Shown: positions 24,899-33,396, counted from the stretch's first letter. The stretch: DNA of 64,000 nucleotides from Pseudobutyrivibrio ruminis CF1b (GCF_000424005.1 NZ_AUJB01000008.1:1-64000), one strand, 5' to 3'. Program-made: numbers and translations. The notes: generated by a model from the letters alone, not told the origin.

Positions 24899-27781
24899 AT
24901 GCCAGAAATGAGTAAAGCAGTCATTCCACCACACATGAATGACAAGGCACCAAGCGACAAGATTATCAAGCTTGGAAGAAAAATTACAGACGTTGCTGGG
25001 CACAAGATGTTCGGCGTAAAGGTTGAAGATCCAGAGTACTGGGGTCTTGCAGAAATCGTTACAGAGGAGATGGCTGAGGTTGGTCTTACTATGAAGCTCC
25101 GCCATCATTACACATTTGCAGAAATGTGCAACATGAATCCTGAGAAGGCAAAGGACAAGGAAGCATTCCAGAAGCTTCTTGACGAGATGTCATACATCGG
25201 TCTTTTAGAGTACGATTACGGCGATCACTACGATCATAACGGACGTACAGCTGAGCCTTCAGAGAGAAGATATTGTCTTCCAATGTTCGTTCCAGGTTCT
25301 GCTGAGCTTTTCAACATGGAAGAGTCAGTTCCTGGCGAGCGTTCAAATCATAGATTAAAAGAGCATCCAGCTCTTGCATCATTCTTCGAGAGAATGACAT
25401 TCATGCCACTTGATGGTCTTACACACCTTATCCCACCAGGAGGCGCTGGTGTAGGTATGCACGTTATCCCTGTTGAGAAGGCTATCGAGTTCGAAAATGA
25501 GAAGTTAGACCTTGAGCAGATTTCATACTGGCTCAAGAAATACGAAGGCCACATCGGTGTTGGTCAGTGCTCATGCCGTGTATCAAGAGCTTGCCTTGAA
25601 GAAGGTTGCGGCGATGACGAGATGAACTGGTGTATCGGTCTTGGTGATTTCGCTGACTACTGCCGTGAGACTGGCAAGGGTCACGACATCACATACGAGG
25701 AGGCTATGCGCATCGTTGAGCGTGCTGAGACTCTTGGTTATGTTCACCAGATTACAAACATCGATGGTGAGAACAAGATCTTCGGTCTTTGCAACTGTAA
25801 CGTAAATATTTGTAATGCCCTTCGTACATCACAGCTTTTCAACACACCTAACATGTCACGTTCAGCTTACACAGCTCATGTTGAAGCTGAGAAGTGTGTT
25901 GCCTGCGGTAAGTGCGTAGAGTACTGCCCAGCTGGTGCTGTTAAGCTTGGCCAGAAGCTTTGCAAGAAGGACGGAAGCCAGGTTGAGTATCCAAAGGTAG
26001 TTCTTCCAGACAGAGTTCACTGGGGTAAGGAAAAGTATGATGAGGATTATCGTGATAACAACCGTAAGAACTGCTACGAGACAGGTACAGCTCCATGTAA
26101 GGTAGCTTGTCCTGCACACGTTTCTGTTCAGGGTTATGTAAATATGGCTAAGGAAGGACGTTACGAGGACGCTCTTGCCCTTATTAAGAAGGACAATCCA
26201 TTCCCAGCTATCTGTGGTCGTGTATGTAACAAGAGATGTGAAGCTGCTTGTACACGTGGTACAATCGACGCTCCTGTTGCTATCGACGACATTAAGAAGT
26301 TTATTGCTGAGCGTGACTTACACGCTGAGACAAGATACATTCCACCAATCGACATCCCTTCAAACCGTTTAACACAGTGGGATGACAAGATTGCTATTAT
26401 CGGTTCAGGCCCTGCAGGTCTTTCATGTGCTTACTACCTTGCAACAAAGGGTTATAAGCCAACAGTATTCGAGAAGAACAATCGTCCAGGTGGTATGCTT
26501 ACATGGGGTATCCCTTCATGGAAGCTTGAGAAGGACGTAGTTGAGGCTGAAATCGATGTTATCCGTCAGCTTGGCGTAGAGATTAAGTGCGGCGTTGAAG
26601 TTGGTAAGGATATCACTCTTGATGAGCTTCGTGCTCAGGGTTACAAGGCATTCTATGTTGCAATCGGATGCCAGGGTGGAAAGATTCCACCAATCCCAGG
26701 TACAGATGCTAAGGAAGGTATCGACATCGCTGTTACATTCCTTCACAAGGCTACAGAAGACCAGAACCAGAAGATGGATGGCAATGTAGTTGTTGTCGGT
26801 GGTGGTAACGTAGCTATCGACTGTGTGCGTACAGCTGCTAGATTTGGTGCTGGCAAGCCTCAGATGTTCTGTCTTGAGCAGAGAAATGAGATGCCTGCAA
26901 ACAATATTGAAATTACAGAGACACTTGAAGAGGATATCGCAATCAACAATGGTTGGGGTCCAAAGGAAATCCTTAAGGATGAGCAGGGCAACGTAGCTGG
27001 TATCGTATTCAAGAAGTGTACATCAGTTAAGGATGCTGAGGGCAAGTTCAATCCTCAGTACGATGAGAACGAGACTATGACTGTAGAGTGCAAGAACATT
27101 ATCTTCGCTATCGGTCAGGGCATCGAGTGGGGCGGACTCCTCGGTGATGGAAAAGAAAAGGTAGAGTTCTGGCACGGCAACTACCCAGTGGCAGATCACC
27201 TTACATACCAGACAGCACAGCCAGACATCTTTGTTGGTGGTGATGTTTACTCAGGTCCTAAGTTCGCTATCGATGCTATCGAGGCTGGTAAGTGCGCTGC
27301 TGATTCACTTCACAGATTTGTTCAGCCAGGATGCTCTATGACAATCGGTAAGAACCGTCGTGATTTCATCGAGCTTGACAAAGACAATATTCTTGTGGAA
27401 GAATATGATACAGCAGGACGTAATGAGCCTGCTATCGATACAAGCATTGATATGAAGCATTCATTTAGAGATGCTCACCTTACTCTTACAGAGGAGCAGG
27501 TTAAGGCAGAGGCTAGCCGTTGCCTTAAGTGTGGTGCGTCAGTGGTTGATGAGAATAAGTGTATCGGATGTGGTGTCTGCACAACTAAGTGTGCATTTGA
27601 TGCTATCCACCTTCACAGAACTCATCCAGAGTGCACACACATGGTTCCAGCTGAGGATAAGTTCAAGCATATCGGTGCTTACGCACTTAAGCGTGCTGCA
27701 AAGGTTGCCTTCTCTAAGAAGACAGAGGCTGAGAAGCAGGCTGAGCGCGAACACAAGGAGTATAAACGTAATCATAAATAA
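24899..27781 (+). CDS. Large Fe-S/FAD pyridine-nucleotide oxidoreductase (GltD/NfnB-like)
   Basis: A 960-residue soluble protein. Residues 1-310 are an N-terminal domain with two cysteine groups (GQCSCRVSRACLEEGC near 223-237; LCNCNVNIC near 298-305), of a type found in anaerobe ferredoxin-like proteins. A [4Fe-4S] motif CVACGKCVEYCP follows at 333-343, then the GltD-type N-terminal Fe-S domain (C400, C404, C439, C443, C447, C451). The FAD site is IGSGPAG (501-507) and the NAD(P) site VVVVGGGNVAID (about 630). A C-terminal ferredoxin motif CIGCGVCTTKC ends the protein. It should move electrons between NAD(P)H and low-potential Fe-S partners, possibly the activator ATPase of this operon. The ATG is preferred to a GTG 60 bases upstream inside the previous gene. 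Confidence 0.88.
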   Translation: MPEMSKAVIPPHMNDKAPSDKIIKLGRKITDVAGHKMFGVKVEDPEYWGLAEIVTEEMAEVGLTMKLRHHYTFAEMCNMNPEKAKDKEAFQKLLDEMSYIGLLEYDYGDHYDHNGRTAEPSERRYCLPMFVPGSAELFNMEESVPGERSNHRLKEHPALASFFERMTFMPLDGLTHLIPPGGAGVGMHVIPVEKAIEFENEKLDLEQISYWLKKYEGHIGVGQCSCRVSRACLEEGCGDDEMNWCIGLGDFADYCRETGKGHDITYEEAMRIVERAETLGYVHQITNIDGENKIFGLCNCNVNICNALRTSQLFNTPNMSRSAYTAHVEAEKCVACGKCVEYCPAGAVKLGQKLCKKDGSQVEYPKVVLPDRVHWGKEKYDEDYRDNNRKNCYETGTAPCKVACPAHVSVQGYVNMAKEGRYEDALALIKKDNPFPAICGRVCNKRCEAACTRGTIDAPVAIDDIKKFIAERDLHAETRYIPPIDIPSNRLTQWDDKIAIIGSGPAGLSCAYYLATKGYKPTVFEKNNRPGGMLTWGIPSWKLEKDVVEAEIDVIRQLGVEIKCGVEVGKDITLDELRAQGYKAFYVAIGCQGGKIPPIPGTDAKEGIDIAVTFLHKATEDQNQKMDGNVVVVGGGNVAIDCVRTAARFGAGKPQMFCLEQRNEMPANNIEITETLEEDIAINNGWGPKEILKDEQGNVAGIVFKKCTSVKDAEGKFNPQYDENETMTVECKNIIFAIGQGIEWGGLLGDGKEKVEFWHGNYPVADHLTYQTAQPDIFVGGDVYSGPKFAIDAIEAGKCAADSLHRFVQPGCSMTIGKNRRDFIELDKDNILVEEYDTAGRNEPAIDTSIDMKHSFRDAHLTLTEEQVKAEASRCLKCGASVVDENKCIGCGVCTTKCAFDAIHLHRTHPECTHMVPAEDKFKHIGAYALKRAAKVAFSKKTEAEKQAEREHKEYKRNHK

Positions 27782-27811
27782 TGATTACAGTGCAATTAGA
27801 AAGGGTAGTAT

Positions 27812-28156
27812 ATGCACGAATTAGGGATTGTATTTCATGTCGCTAAGCAGGTAGAGGAAGTTGCCGCGCAAAATGGCGCTGAGCACATCAGCGAGGTTGT
27901 TCTCTCAATTGGCGAGGTTTCTACAGTCATCCCAGATTATCTGATCGATTGCTGGGCATGGAATGCAAAGAAATATCCAAGACTTGATGGCAGCAAGCTT
28001 GTCTGCGAGACCATCAAGGCCGTTACTTTCTGCGAGGATTGTAAGCAGGAGTATGAGACAGTTGCCTACGGAAAGACTTGTCCACATTGTGGCAGCGGCA
28101 ACACATATCTTGTTACTGGTAATGAGGTAATTCTTAAAGAAGTTATAGCGGACTAA
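27812..28156 (+). CDS. HypA-like nickel metallochaperone
   Basis: A 114-residue HypA/HybF family protein, which hands nickel to enzyme precursors, classically [NiFe]-hydrogenase. It starts MHELG with the nickel ligand His2, and the zinc ribbon cysteines are C74-X2-C77 and C90-X2-C93 (FCEDC and CPHC). No hydrogenase genes or HypB are nearby. It ends the operon headed by the CooC-like gene, so a nickel protein is probably built by this operon. The gap of 30 bases from the previous gene suits co-transcription. Confidence 0.88.
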   Translation: MHELGIVFHVAKQVEEVAAQNGAEHISEVVLSIGEVSTVIPDYLIDCWAWNAKKYPRLDGSKLVCETIKAVTFCEDCKQEYETVAYGKTCPHCGSGNTYLVTGNEVILKEVIAD

Positions 28157-28162
28157 ATGAGA

Positions 28163-28195
28163 AATCCCACGGTGATGCCGTGGGATTTTTTTATG
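28163..28195 (+). terminator. Intrinsic terminator of the Ni/Fe-S operon
   Basis: A 10-bp stem AATCCCACGG / CCGTGGGATT with a TGATG loop, followed by a run of T. It closes the 19439-28156 operon. Confidence 0.92.
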
Positions 28196-28264
28196 TTAAA
28201 ATTTGGAATGGATTTCAATTATGATAAAATTATAGCAGACTAACATATACAAGAGGGTGTGGAT

Positions 28265-29146
28265 ATGTTTAAGATAAAATATATATTGCTGCTTTTACTT
28301 GTTTTATGTTTGTGTGGCTGTGGAAATCAGATTTCAAAAGATGACTCAGCTGTAGATAATCAACAGACAGTGCAGCAGATTCAGAAAAAAGAAAAAATTG
28401 ATGAAAAGACATTAGATGAAGATGTAGAAGTTGAAACATCTGAATCTGATGAACTTGCAAAAACGGAAGAACCTGAGGAAGAAATAATGGATGAAAATAC
28501 AGTGACAAATACAGTGACAAATACAGTGACAAATACAGAAGGCTTCTACTCCCTAGAATTCGACGAGACCAGCGATATCTTTGCTAGAATAAAAGGCAAG
28601 TCCTACAAGGATAATTGCACTGTCCCTGTATCAGATTTAAGATATTTACATGTCATGCATATTGGATTTGATGGTCAGCCACATGATGGTGAGATTATTT
28701 GTAACAAGTATATCTCAGAGGATTTGCTGGAGATATTTGAAGCCCTATATGAGGCCCAGTATCCTATAGAGAAAATCAGACTTGTGGATGAGTACGATGC
28801 TGATGATGAAAGCTCTATGGCTGACAACAATTCATCCAGCTTCAATTTCAGATTTATCAGCTATACTACAAAGATTTCCAAGCATGGCTACGGTCTTGCC
28901 ATGGACATCAATACTTTGTACAATCCTTATGTGAAAACAGTTAATGGTCAGCTTTCTATCGAGCCTGCCAATGCAGCAGCTTATGTTGACCGCAGTCAGG
29001 ATTTTTCACATAAAATTGATGAGAATGATTTAGCTTACAAGCTCTTTACAGAGCATGGCTTTGAGTGGGGCGGTGCCTGGAAAAAGTCCAAGGATTATCA
29101 GCATTTCGAGGTGCCAGACTCAGTGGTAAAGAAGCTTTACAACTAA
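28265..29146 (+). CDS. M15-family D-Ala-D-Ala carboxypeptidase-like lipoprotein
   Basis: A 293-residue lipoprotein. The lipobox is CLCGC (Cys at about 19), followed by an acidic, Glu/Thr-rich linker that includes a VTNT triple repeat, and a C-terminal zinc peptidase domain of the VanY/M15 type. Zinc ligands are visible in SKHGYGLAMDIN and YQHFEVP, with HGFEWGG between. It would trim peptidoglycan cross-bridges or stem peptides outside the membrane. GAGGG lies 8 bases before the ATG. It is followed 14 bases later by an acyltransferase gene, so both may act on the cell wall. Confidence 0.85.
   Translation: MFKIKYILLLLLVLCLCGCGNQISKDDSAVDNQQTVQQIQKKEKIDEKTLDEDVEVETSESDELAKTEEPEEEIMDENTVTNTVTNTVTNTEGFYSLEFDETSDIFARIKGKSYKDNCTVPVSDLRYLHVMHIGFDGQPHDGEIICNKYISEDLLEIFEALYEAQYPIEKIRLVDEYDADDESSMADNNSSSFNFRFISYTTKISKHGYGLAMDINTLYNPYVKTVNGQLSIEPANAAAYVDRSQDFSHKIDENDLAYKLFTEHGFEWGGAWKKSKDYQHFEVPDSVVKKLYN
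28499..28538 (+). repeat. Three tandem 12-bp repeats in the lipoprotein linker
   Basis: ACAGTGACAAAT occurs three times in direct succession and a fourth copy is begun. It encodes TVTN repeats in the linker of the M15 lipoprotein. A change in copy number would keep the frame and only alter linker length. Confidence 0.9.
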
Positions 29147-29160
29147 GGAGAATAGACATA

Positions 29161-30375
29161 ATGAAAAAAATTGCATCTACTATCTACTGGCTGGTGGTAG
29201 CAGCCTGTGGTTTAGTGCTGTTGAACTATACAAGCTATGTGAAACCACAGTGGATTTTCTTTGGAATAGCAGCTGCCATCGGTTGCGGCATTTGCATATT
29301 TAAATCATATAAAAATGAGGACTATGTAGCCCAGACTTTAGCCATTCCTAAGAACAATAACAGAAATCCAGTGTACGATTACCTTAGACTGGTGGCAGTG
29401 CTTTTAGTTATCATTATCCACGTTCTTAACCTGGATTTGAGACTGGCAGCAGATATGGCTGGCACAGGTATCTACAACACCATGAACTATATCCGCTGCT
29501 GGAGTGGTAATTGCAACACTTTCTTTATCATGATTTCCGGCGCACTTTTGCTTGTAGATAAGGATGAATCCGTATTTACGTTTTACAAAAAACGACTTCT
29601 CAGAATTGCCATTCCATTGGTAGTTTATTATCTCTGGTATTTATGGCAGTACGAGAAGATTGGTGTGCTTACCTGGAAAGAGATTACCTACAAGATTTTG
29701 TCGGCAGATGTTTATACAGACAATGTTCCTCATTTCTGGCTTGTATATGAGATTGTGGCCATTTATGTGGCAGTTCCATTCCTTAGAATCATGCTTAAGA
29801 ACATGTCATATACAATGCTGACACAGCTGGTGACTATTACATATGTGCTTTCCATATTCATGAAATTCTTCCCAAATCAGATTGGAACAATCATACCTCT
29901 TTCTGGCTGGTGTGGAGTAGCCATAATAGGATACTGGTATAGCAGGGAGGAGTCACGAAATCTTGATACATTGATGATTGTTGCCGGAGTATTGGTAAGC
30001 ATTTTAACCTATTTCAAGATTGATCCAAATATGGCTTATCAGGAATCAATGACAGGACTGACACATTACTTTATAATCACAGTTCTTGCAGTATTTGCCA
30101 TTTGCTTCAAGCTTCAAAAGCATCTTAAGAATTTCTACTTCCTAAGACTTGTTAGCAAATACAGCTATGGAATCCTTTTGATTCATATGTGGGTGCTGTT
30201 TTTCGTCGTAAAAAATATCATTCACATTTCATCAGTGATGTATAAGGGCGTGGGATTCATTCTTCTGGTGATAGCCACACTGCTTATTTCCACAGTAGCA
30301 GCGTACCTGATAGAAAATCTTTTTATAGATATTTTCAATACAGTAATTGCACTGTTTGATAAAAAGAATAATTAG
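29161..30375 (+). CDS. Membrane acyltransferase (acyltransferase-3 family)
   Basis: A 404-residue protein with about ten membrane helices of the OafA/YrhL acyltransferase-3 family, which O-acetylates surface sugars or peptidoglycan. The family signature is in YDYLRLVAVLLVIIIHVLNLD (about residues 76-96, shown here in part: RLVAVLLVIIIHV with the catalytic histidine) and the later helices end with LLIHMWVLFF. The ATG with AAGGAG upstream is used; the frame is open 96 bases farther but inside the previous gene. Substrate unknown. Confidence 0.85.
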   Translation: MKKIASTIYWLVVAACGLVLLNYTSYVKPQWIFFGIAAAIGCGICIFKSYKNEDYVAQTLAIPKNNNRNPVYDYLRLVAVLLVIIIHVLNLDLRLAADMAGTGIYNTMNYIRCWSGNCNTFFIMISGALLLVDKDESVFTFYKKRLLRIAIPLVVYYLWYLWQYEKIGVLTWKEITYKILSADVYTDNVPHFWLVYEIVAIYVAVPFLRIMLKNMSYTMLTQLVTITYVLSIFMKFFPNQIGTIIPLSGWCGVAIIGYWYSREESRNLDTLMIVAGVLVSILTYFKIDPNMAYQESMTGLTHYFIITVLAVFAICFKLQKHLKNFYFLRLVSKYSYGILLIHMWVLFFVVKNIIHISSVMYKGVGFILLVIATLLISTVAAYLIENLFIDIFNTVIALFDKKNN

Positions 30376-30384
30376 AACGATAAA

Positions 30385-30418
30385 GACCCTCGGGTGGCTG
30401 AAACCCGAGGGCCTTTTT
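30385..30418. terminator. Terminator between acyltransferase and DnaJ-like genes
   Basis: A 9-bp stem CCCTCGGGT / ACCCGAGGG with a T run on the plus strand. On the minus strand the tail is weaker (TCTTTAT), so termination of the DnaJ-like operon there is possible but less sure. Confidence 0.82.
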
Positions 30419-30498
30419 GTGTGTGCATATTCGTTCAAGAACATGCAGATATAGGGAGAAAATATATGATAGGTCCGAATGACCTGGAAATAATCTAA

Positions 30499-30930
30499 TT
30501 AAAAGAAACAGCATATGTTGCACAGCAGATTTAAAATAATCATGCTTGCGCACCAGCGGACAACACCGAAGTATGGGCGATTGTAGCCATAATAATATCT
30601 CTTGTATTCATACCAGTTGTCATAGTCCTGCTGATTCTGATTTTGGTTGCCATAGTTGCCATAAGGGCCGTAATTATTGTAAGGCCCATAGTTGGCAGAC
30701 TGGCTATTATTATAAAAATCCTGATAGAAAGGTCCGCCATTCTGGCGCTCATCCATGATGCGATTGTAAGCTGCCTGAATTTCTTTGAATTTCTCTTCAG
30801 CCGCTTCTTTATTGGGATTGTTTATGTTGGCATCAGGATGGTACTTTCTACTGAGACTTCTGTAAGCTTTTTTGATTTCGTCTTCAGAAGCATTTCTTGA
30901 TACACCTAAAATGCTATAAGGATCTGTCAT
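30499..30930 (-). CDS. J-domain protein with a prion-like Tyr/Asn/Gly tail
   Basis: A 143-residue protein. Residues 1-63 are a J domain ([23 protein letters not shown] at the N-terminus, HPD motif intact), which stimulates Hsp70 ATPase. Residues 70-120 are low-complexity, made of Tyr, Asn, Gly and Gln ([20 protein letters not shown]). The C-terminal 20 residues are hydrophobic and Cys-rich ([14 protein letters not shown]), so the protein may be tethered to the membrane. It overlaps the upstream DUF5685-type gene by four bases (ATGA type), which implies coupling. Confidence 0.85.
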   Translation of the reverse strand: MTDPYSILGVSRNASEDEIKKAYRSLSRKYHPDANINNPNKEAAEEKFKEIQAAYNRIMDERQNGGPFYQDFYNNSQSANYGPYNNYGPYGNYGNQNQNQQDYDNWYEYKRYYYGYNRPYFGVVRWCASMIILNLLCNICCFF

Positions 30931-31784
30931 CTACGATTCTCCTTGGAATTATTTTTTCTCTTTTCTTTAAGCTGAAGATATTCGTATCTGGTCCATACTC
31001 CTGAGTAAATAATGTTTCTCAGAATATCTACATTATCGACTATTGGAAGCCTCTCAAAGGACTTTGCACATTCCGTCATTAGGGATGTGAGATTGATTTT
31101 TACAAAGCACTCAAACTCCTTTGGTGATTCCCTTTTCATAAACAGGAGAGGATTGTAACTACCTCTTTTTTCATCCTTTTTTATGTCATCATAGGCATCA
31201 ATTAAATAAATGAATTTGCCCATGTAATAACCCATACAGTGAAGGGTCTGTCCCCAGGAATCCTGCTTCCAGTTGAACAGTTCACCTAGCATTTCGCCGG
31301 TGTAGCCTGAGACAAGGTCAATGTTTGTTTCGCCTGATTTTTCAGCGATTGTCAGCTTGTTGATATAATCCTCAACCGCCGCTGTTTGTCTAGGATATTT
31401 GGCACTTATTCTGTCGTAATCCTTTTTTAAGGAATTGGCAGCCATGCCAGAAAGCTTAGAGCCATCGTCAGCGTAATTATCCATAAGGCTATGGTAGGAA
31501 AGAATAATATCCATAGCTGCTGCGTATTCCATAGCTTCACTGGAAAATCCATTTTTCTTTTTGGCGGGATGAATCATGCATCTGAAATCTTCCTGATTAA
31601 GCTGAGGCTCGTAAAGGCTTTGAAGCAGTATAGCCAAAAAGCATAAATCAAAATTAAGAAGCATCTGGCCTTTGACTCCGGCCTGCTTACCTAACTCTCT
31701 GCACAAGCCACAGTAGAAGCTTTGATATGTACGCTTGTCCTCGGGGGACAGCTGACTTCGATCTGCGTTAATATATCCAAACAA
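30927..31784 (-). CDS. DUF5685-family protein
   Basis: A 285-residue protein that begins [31 protein letters not shown], in the pattern I know for DUF5685 (YCGLCR) - listed here in pieces: MFGYINAD and [10 protein letters not shown]. It is mainly helical, with [16 protein letters not shown] and [15 protein letters not shown]. Function unknown. It sits between a zinc-ribbon membrane protein and the J-domain protein with no gaps, so the three probably form one operon and one complex or pathway. Confidence 0.75.
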   Translation of the reverse strand: MFGYINADRSQLSPEDKRTYQSFYCGLCRELGKQAGVKGQMLLNFDLCFLAILLQSLYEPQLNQEDFRCMIHPAKKKNGFSSEAMEYAAAMDIILSYHSLMDNYADDGSKLSGMAANSLKKDYDRISAKYPRQTAAVEDYINKLTIAEKSGETNIDLVSGYTGEMLGELFNWKQDSWGQTLHCMGYYMGKFIYLIDAYDDIKKDEKRGSYNPLLFMKRESPKEFECFVKINLTSLMTECAKSFERLPIVDNVDILRNIIYSGVWTRYEYLQLKEKRKNNSKENRR

Positions 31785-31787
31785 TAG

Positions 31788-32225
31788 TTATACCTTCTTA
31801 ATGAACTGAGTGTGACATCTGCTACAGTTAACCTGAATCTTACCTCTGCCTCTAGGTGCTCTAAGCTTTTGCTTGCAGCTAGGACATTTGAAAATCTTGT
31901 AGGTTCTTCGCTGTTCCATGTTGTAACGAGCTTTGATAATGCTGTTTCTAACATTTGGTGTAAGTCTCATAAAGAAGCCTCTAATCTTAGCTGTCTTCTG
32001 AAGAAACATTTGATTTTCGTAGTATCTTTTCTGATAGTTCTTAGAAAACATTCTCCAGATGCTATAAACGAGGCATGCCATTGCAAGCAGGTAGGCTATA
32101 TTCGAATGGGTGAACATTGTAACTATCATTAGAATCATGGCAACCCATGTGAAGGTTCTGCCAAGGGCATCTACGCCAGTTCTTCCGGCAAATAACTGTG
32201 CCATTCTGTATCTGAAATTGTTCAT
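31788..32225 (-). CDS. Zinc-ribbon membrane protein of unknown function
   Basis: A 145-residue protein with two adjacent membrane helices (about residues 23-55: WVAMILMIVTMF and IAYLLAMACLVYSIW) and a basic cytosolic part ending in a zinc ribbon, CPSC near 114-117 and CSRC near 133-136. The start chosen has AAGGAGG 7 bases upstream on the minus strand; the frame continues six codons farther. First gene of the three-gene minus-strand operon. Promoter not identified. Confidence 0.75.
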   Translation of the reverse strand: MNNFRYRMAQLFAGRTGVDALGRTFTWVAMILMIVTMFTHSNIAYLLAMACLVYSIWRMFSKNYQKRYYENQMFLQKTAKIRGFFMRLTPNVRNSIIKARYNMEQRRTYKIFKCPSCKQKLRAPRGRGKIQVNCSRCHTQFIKKV

Positions 32226-32350
32226 GAGCTTCCTCCTTAACAATTAGCTTATCTGCACTTTAAAGGTTTGAAACTTGTCCGTCAACACTTTATAATCCGA
32301 TTTAATAAAAGTTTAATAAATGCTTTAGAAAGCTTGATAAATTGCTGATG

Positions 32351-32376
32351 TTAGGTTAAACTAACTTTAGTTTAAC
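32351..32376. promoter_or_regulatory. DtxR/IdeR-like operator with a second overlapping palindrome
   Basis: TTAGGTTAAACTAACTTTA (32351-32369) matches 15 of 19 bases of the DtxR/IdeR box TTAGGTTAGSCTAACCTAA as I recall it. An overlapping perfect palindrome has arms GTTAAACT (32355-32362) and AGTTTAAC (32369-32376). It lies about 100 bases before a DtxR-family gene, so autoregulation by metal is the simplest reading. Confidence 0.6.
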
Positions 32377-32472
32377 AAGTTGCACAGAAGTTGGAAATAT
32401 GGTACTCTTAATTTACGGTGAGTTGTGTGCAATTGATTCACCCAAGGTTCCAAATAACAGGAGGTTTTTATT

Positions 32473-32853
32473 TTGAGAACATTTGTAAATGAGTCTTCAG
32501 AAAACTATTTAGAGACAATTCTTATACTTAGCAAGAAGCTCCCAGTTGTTCGTTCTGTAGACATTGCTAACGAGTTAAATTTTAAAAAATCATCAGTCAG
32601 CATAGCTATGAAGAATCTTCGTGAGAAGAATCACATTACAGTTACTGACGCTGGATATATTTACCTAACAGATGAAGGAAAGGCTATCGCAGAGATGATT
32701 CTCGAGCGCCATGAGCTTATTACTGATATTCTTGTGAAGCTTGGTGTAGATGAGGAGATTGCATCTGAGGATGCATGCCGCATTGAGCACGTAATCAGTA
32801 AGGAAAGCTTTAAGGCTGTTCGTGATTATGCGAAGGATAAGATTTTAAAGTAA
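32473..32853 (+). CDS. DtxR/MntR-family metal-dependent regulator
   Basis: A 126-residue transcription regulator. Residues 1-65 are the winged helix (ESSENYLETILILS, then VRSVDIANELNFKKSSVSIAMKNL) and the rest is the metal-binding dimerisation domain (ILERHELITDILVKLGVDEEIASEDACRIEHVIS) with the usual His and Glu ligands. No SH3-like third domain, as in MntR. The start is TTG, decided by AGGAGG 8 bases upstream. It is co-transcribed with a Fur-type gene two bases downstream, and a DtxR-like box lies upstream. Iron or manganese specificity cannot be told. Confidence 0.9.
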   Translation: MRTFVNESSENYLETILILSKKLPVVRSVDIANELNFKKSSVSIAMKNLREKNHITVTDAGYIYLTDEGKAIAEMILERHELITDILVKLGVDEEIASEDACRIEHVISKESFKAVRDYAKDKILK

Positions 32854-32855
32854 TT

Positions 32856-33323
32856 ATGGATATTGCAGTAAACAACAGTGAACAAAGAGACATAATTGTA
32901 CAGCAGCTTAGAGAAGCTGGCTGTCGCATTACAAAACAGCGCCTTGTGGTTTTGGATATCATTCTTAATTCAGACCCTTCCTGTGTGAAGGAGATTTACC
33001 GCGAGGCTATAAAAATCGATAAAAATATAGGTACTGCCACAGTTTACCGTATGGTAAATACCCTTGAGGAGATTGGCGTACTTAATCGCAAGAATATGTA
33101 TCAGGTAGATTGTACAGCCTGTGAGCAGCACTGTAAGGATGAGGACTGCGATCCAAACTGTCCAGGAGGTAGCTGTGTTGCATGTGAGACCAACGTAGTT
33201 GTCACTTTGGACGACGATTCAAAGATAGTGTTGAACAGAGCAGATTTACAGGATATTTTGTACGAGGGATTGAAGGCAAAAGGCCGAATTTCTGACCAGA
33301 AGATATCTAGACTTGCGTATTAA
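32856..33323 (+). CDS. Fur-family regulator with a cysteine-rich insert
   Basis: A 155-residue protein with the Fur winged helix (LREAGCRITKQRLVVLDIIL, then TATVYRMVNTLEEIGVLNR). The stretch that in Fur, Zur and PerR holds the HHDH ligands is replaced by a cluster of seven cysteines, C86, C89, C93, C98, C102, C107 and C110. There is no canonical His-rich motif. The C-terminal dimer part follows. The Cys cluster may bind zinc, an Fe-S cluster or another thiophilic metal. It is translated right after the DtxR-type gene and ends at a terminator. Confidence 0.85.
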   Translation: MDIAVNNSEQRDIIVQQLREAGCRITKQRLVVLDIILNSDPSCVKEIYREAIKIDKNIGTATVYRMVNTLEEIGVLNRKNMYQVDCTACEQHCKDEDCDPNCPGGSCVACETNVVVTLDDDSKIVLNRADLQDILYEGLKAKGRISDQKISRLAY

Positions 33324-33340
33324 AAAGGTGTATTATAAAA

Positions 33341-33376
33341 GGGCTGTCAAACCGTTGGCAGCCCTTAGTTTTATTT
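33341..33376 (+). terminator. Intrinsic terminator after the fur-type gene
   Basis: A 10-bp stem GGGCTGTCAA / TTGGCAGCCC with one G-U pair and an ACCG loop, then TTAGTTTTATTT. Confidence 0.82.
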
Positions 33377-33396
33377 ATTAGAAGAGGAGATATAAA

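Noticed and set aside
24175-28156. Functional Wood-Ljungdahl CODH/ACS operon
   Set aside because: No CO dehydrogenase, corrinoid protein or methyltransferase genes, and the ACS-like protein lacks most A-cluster cysteines.
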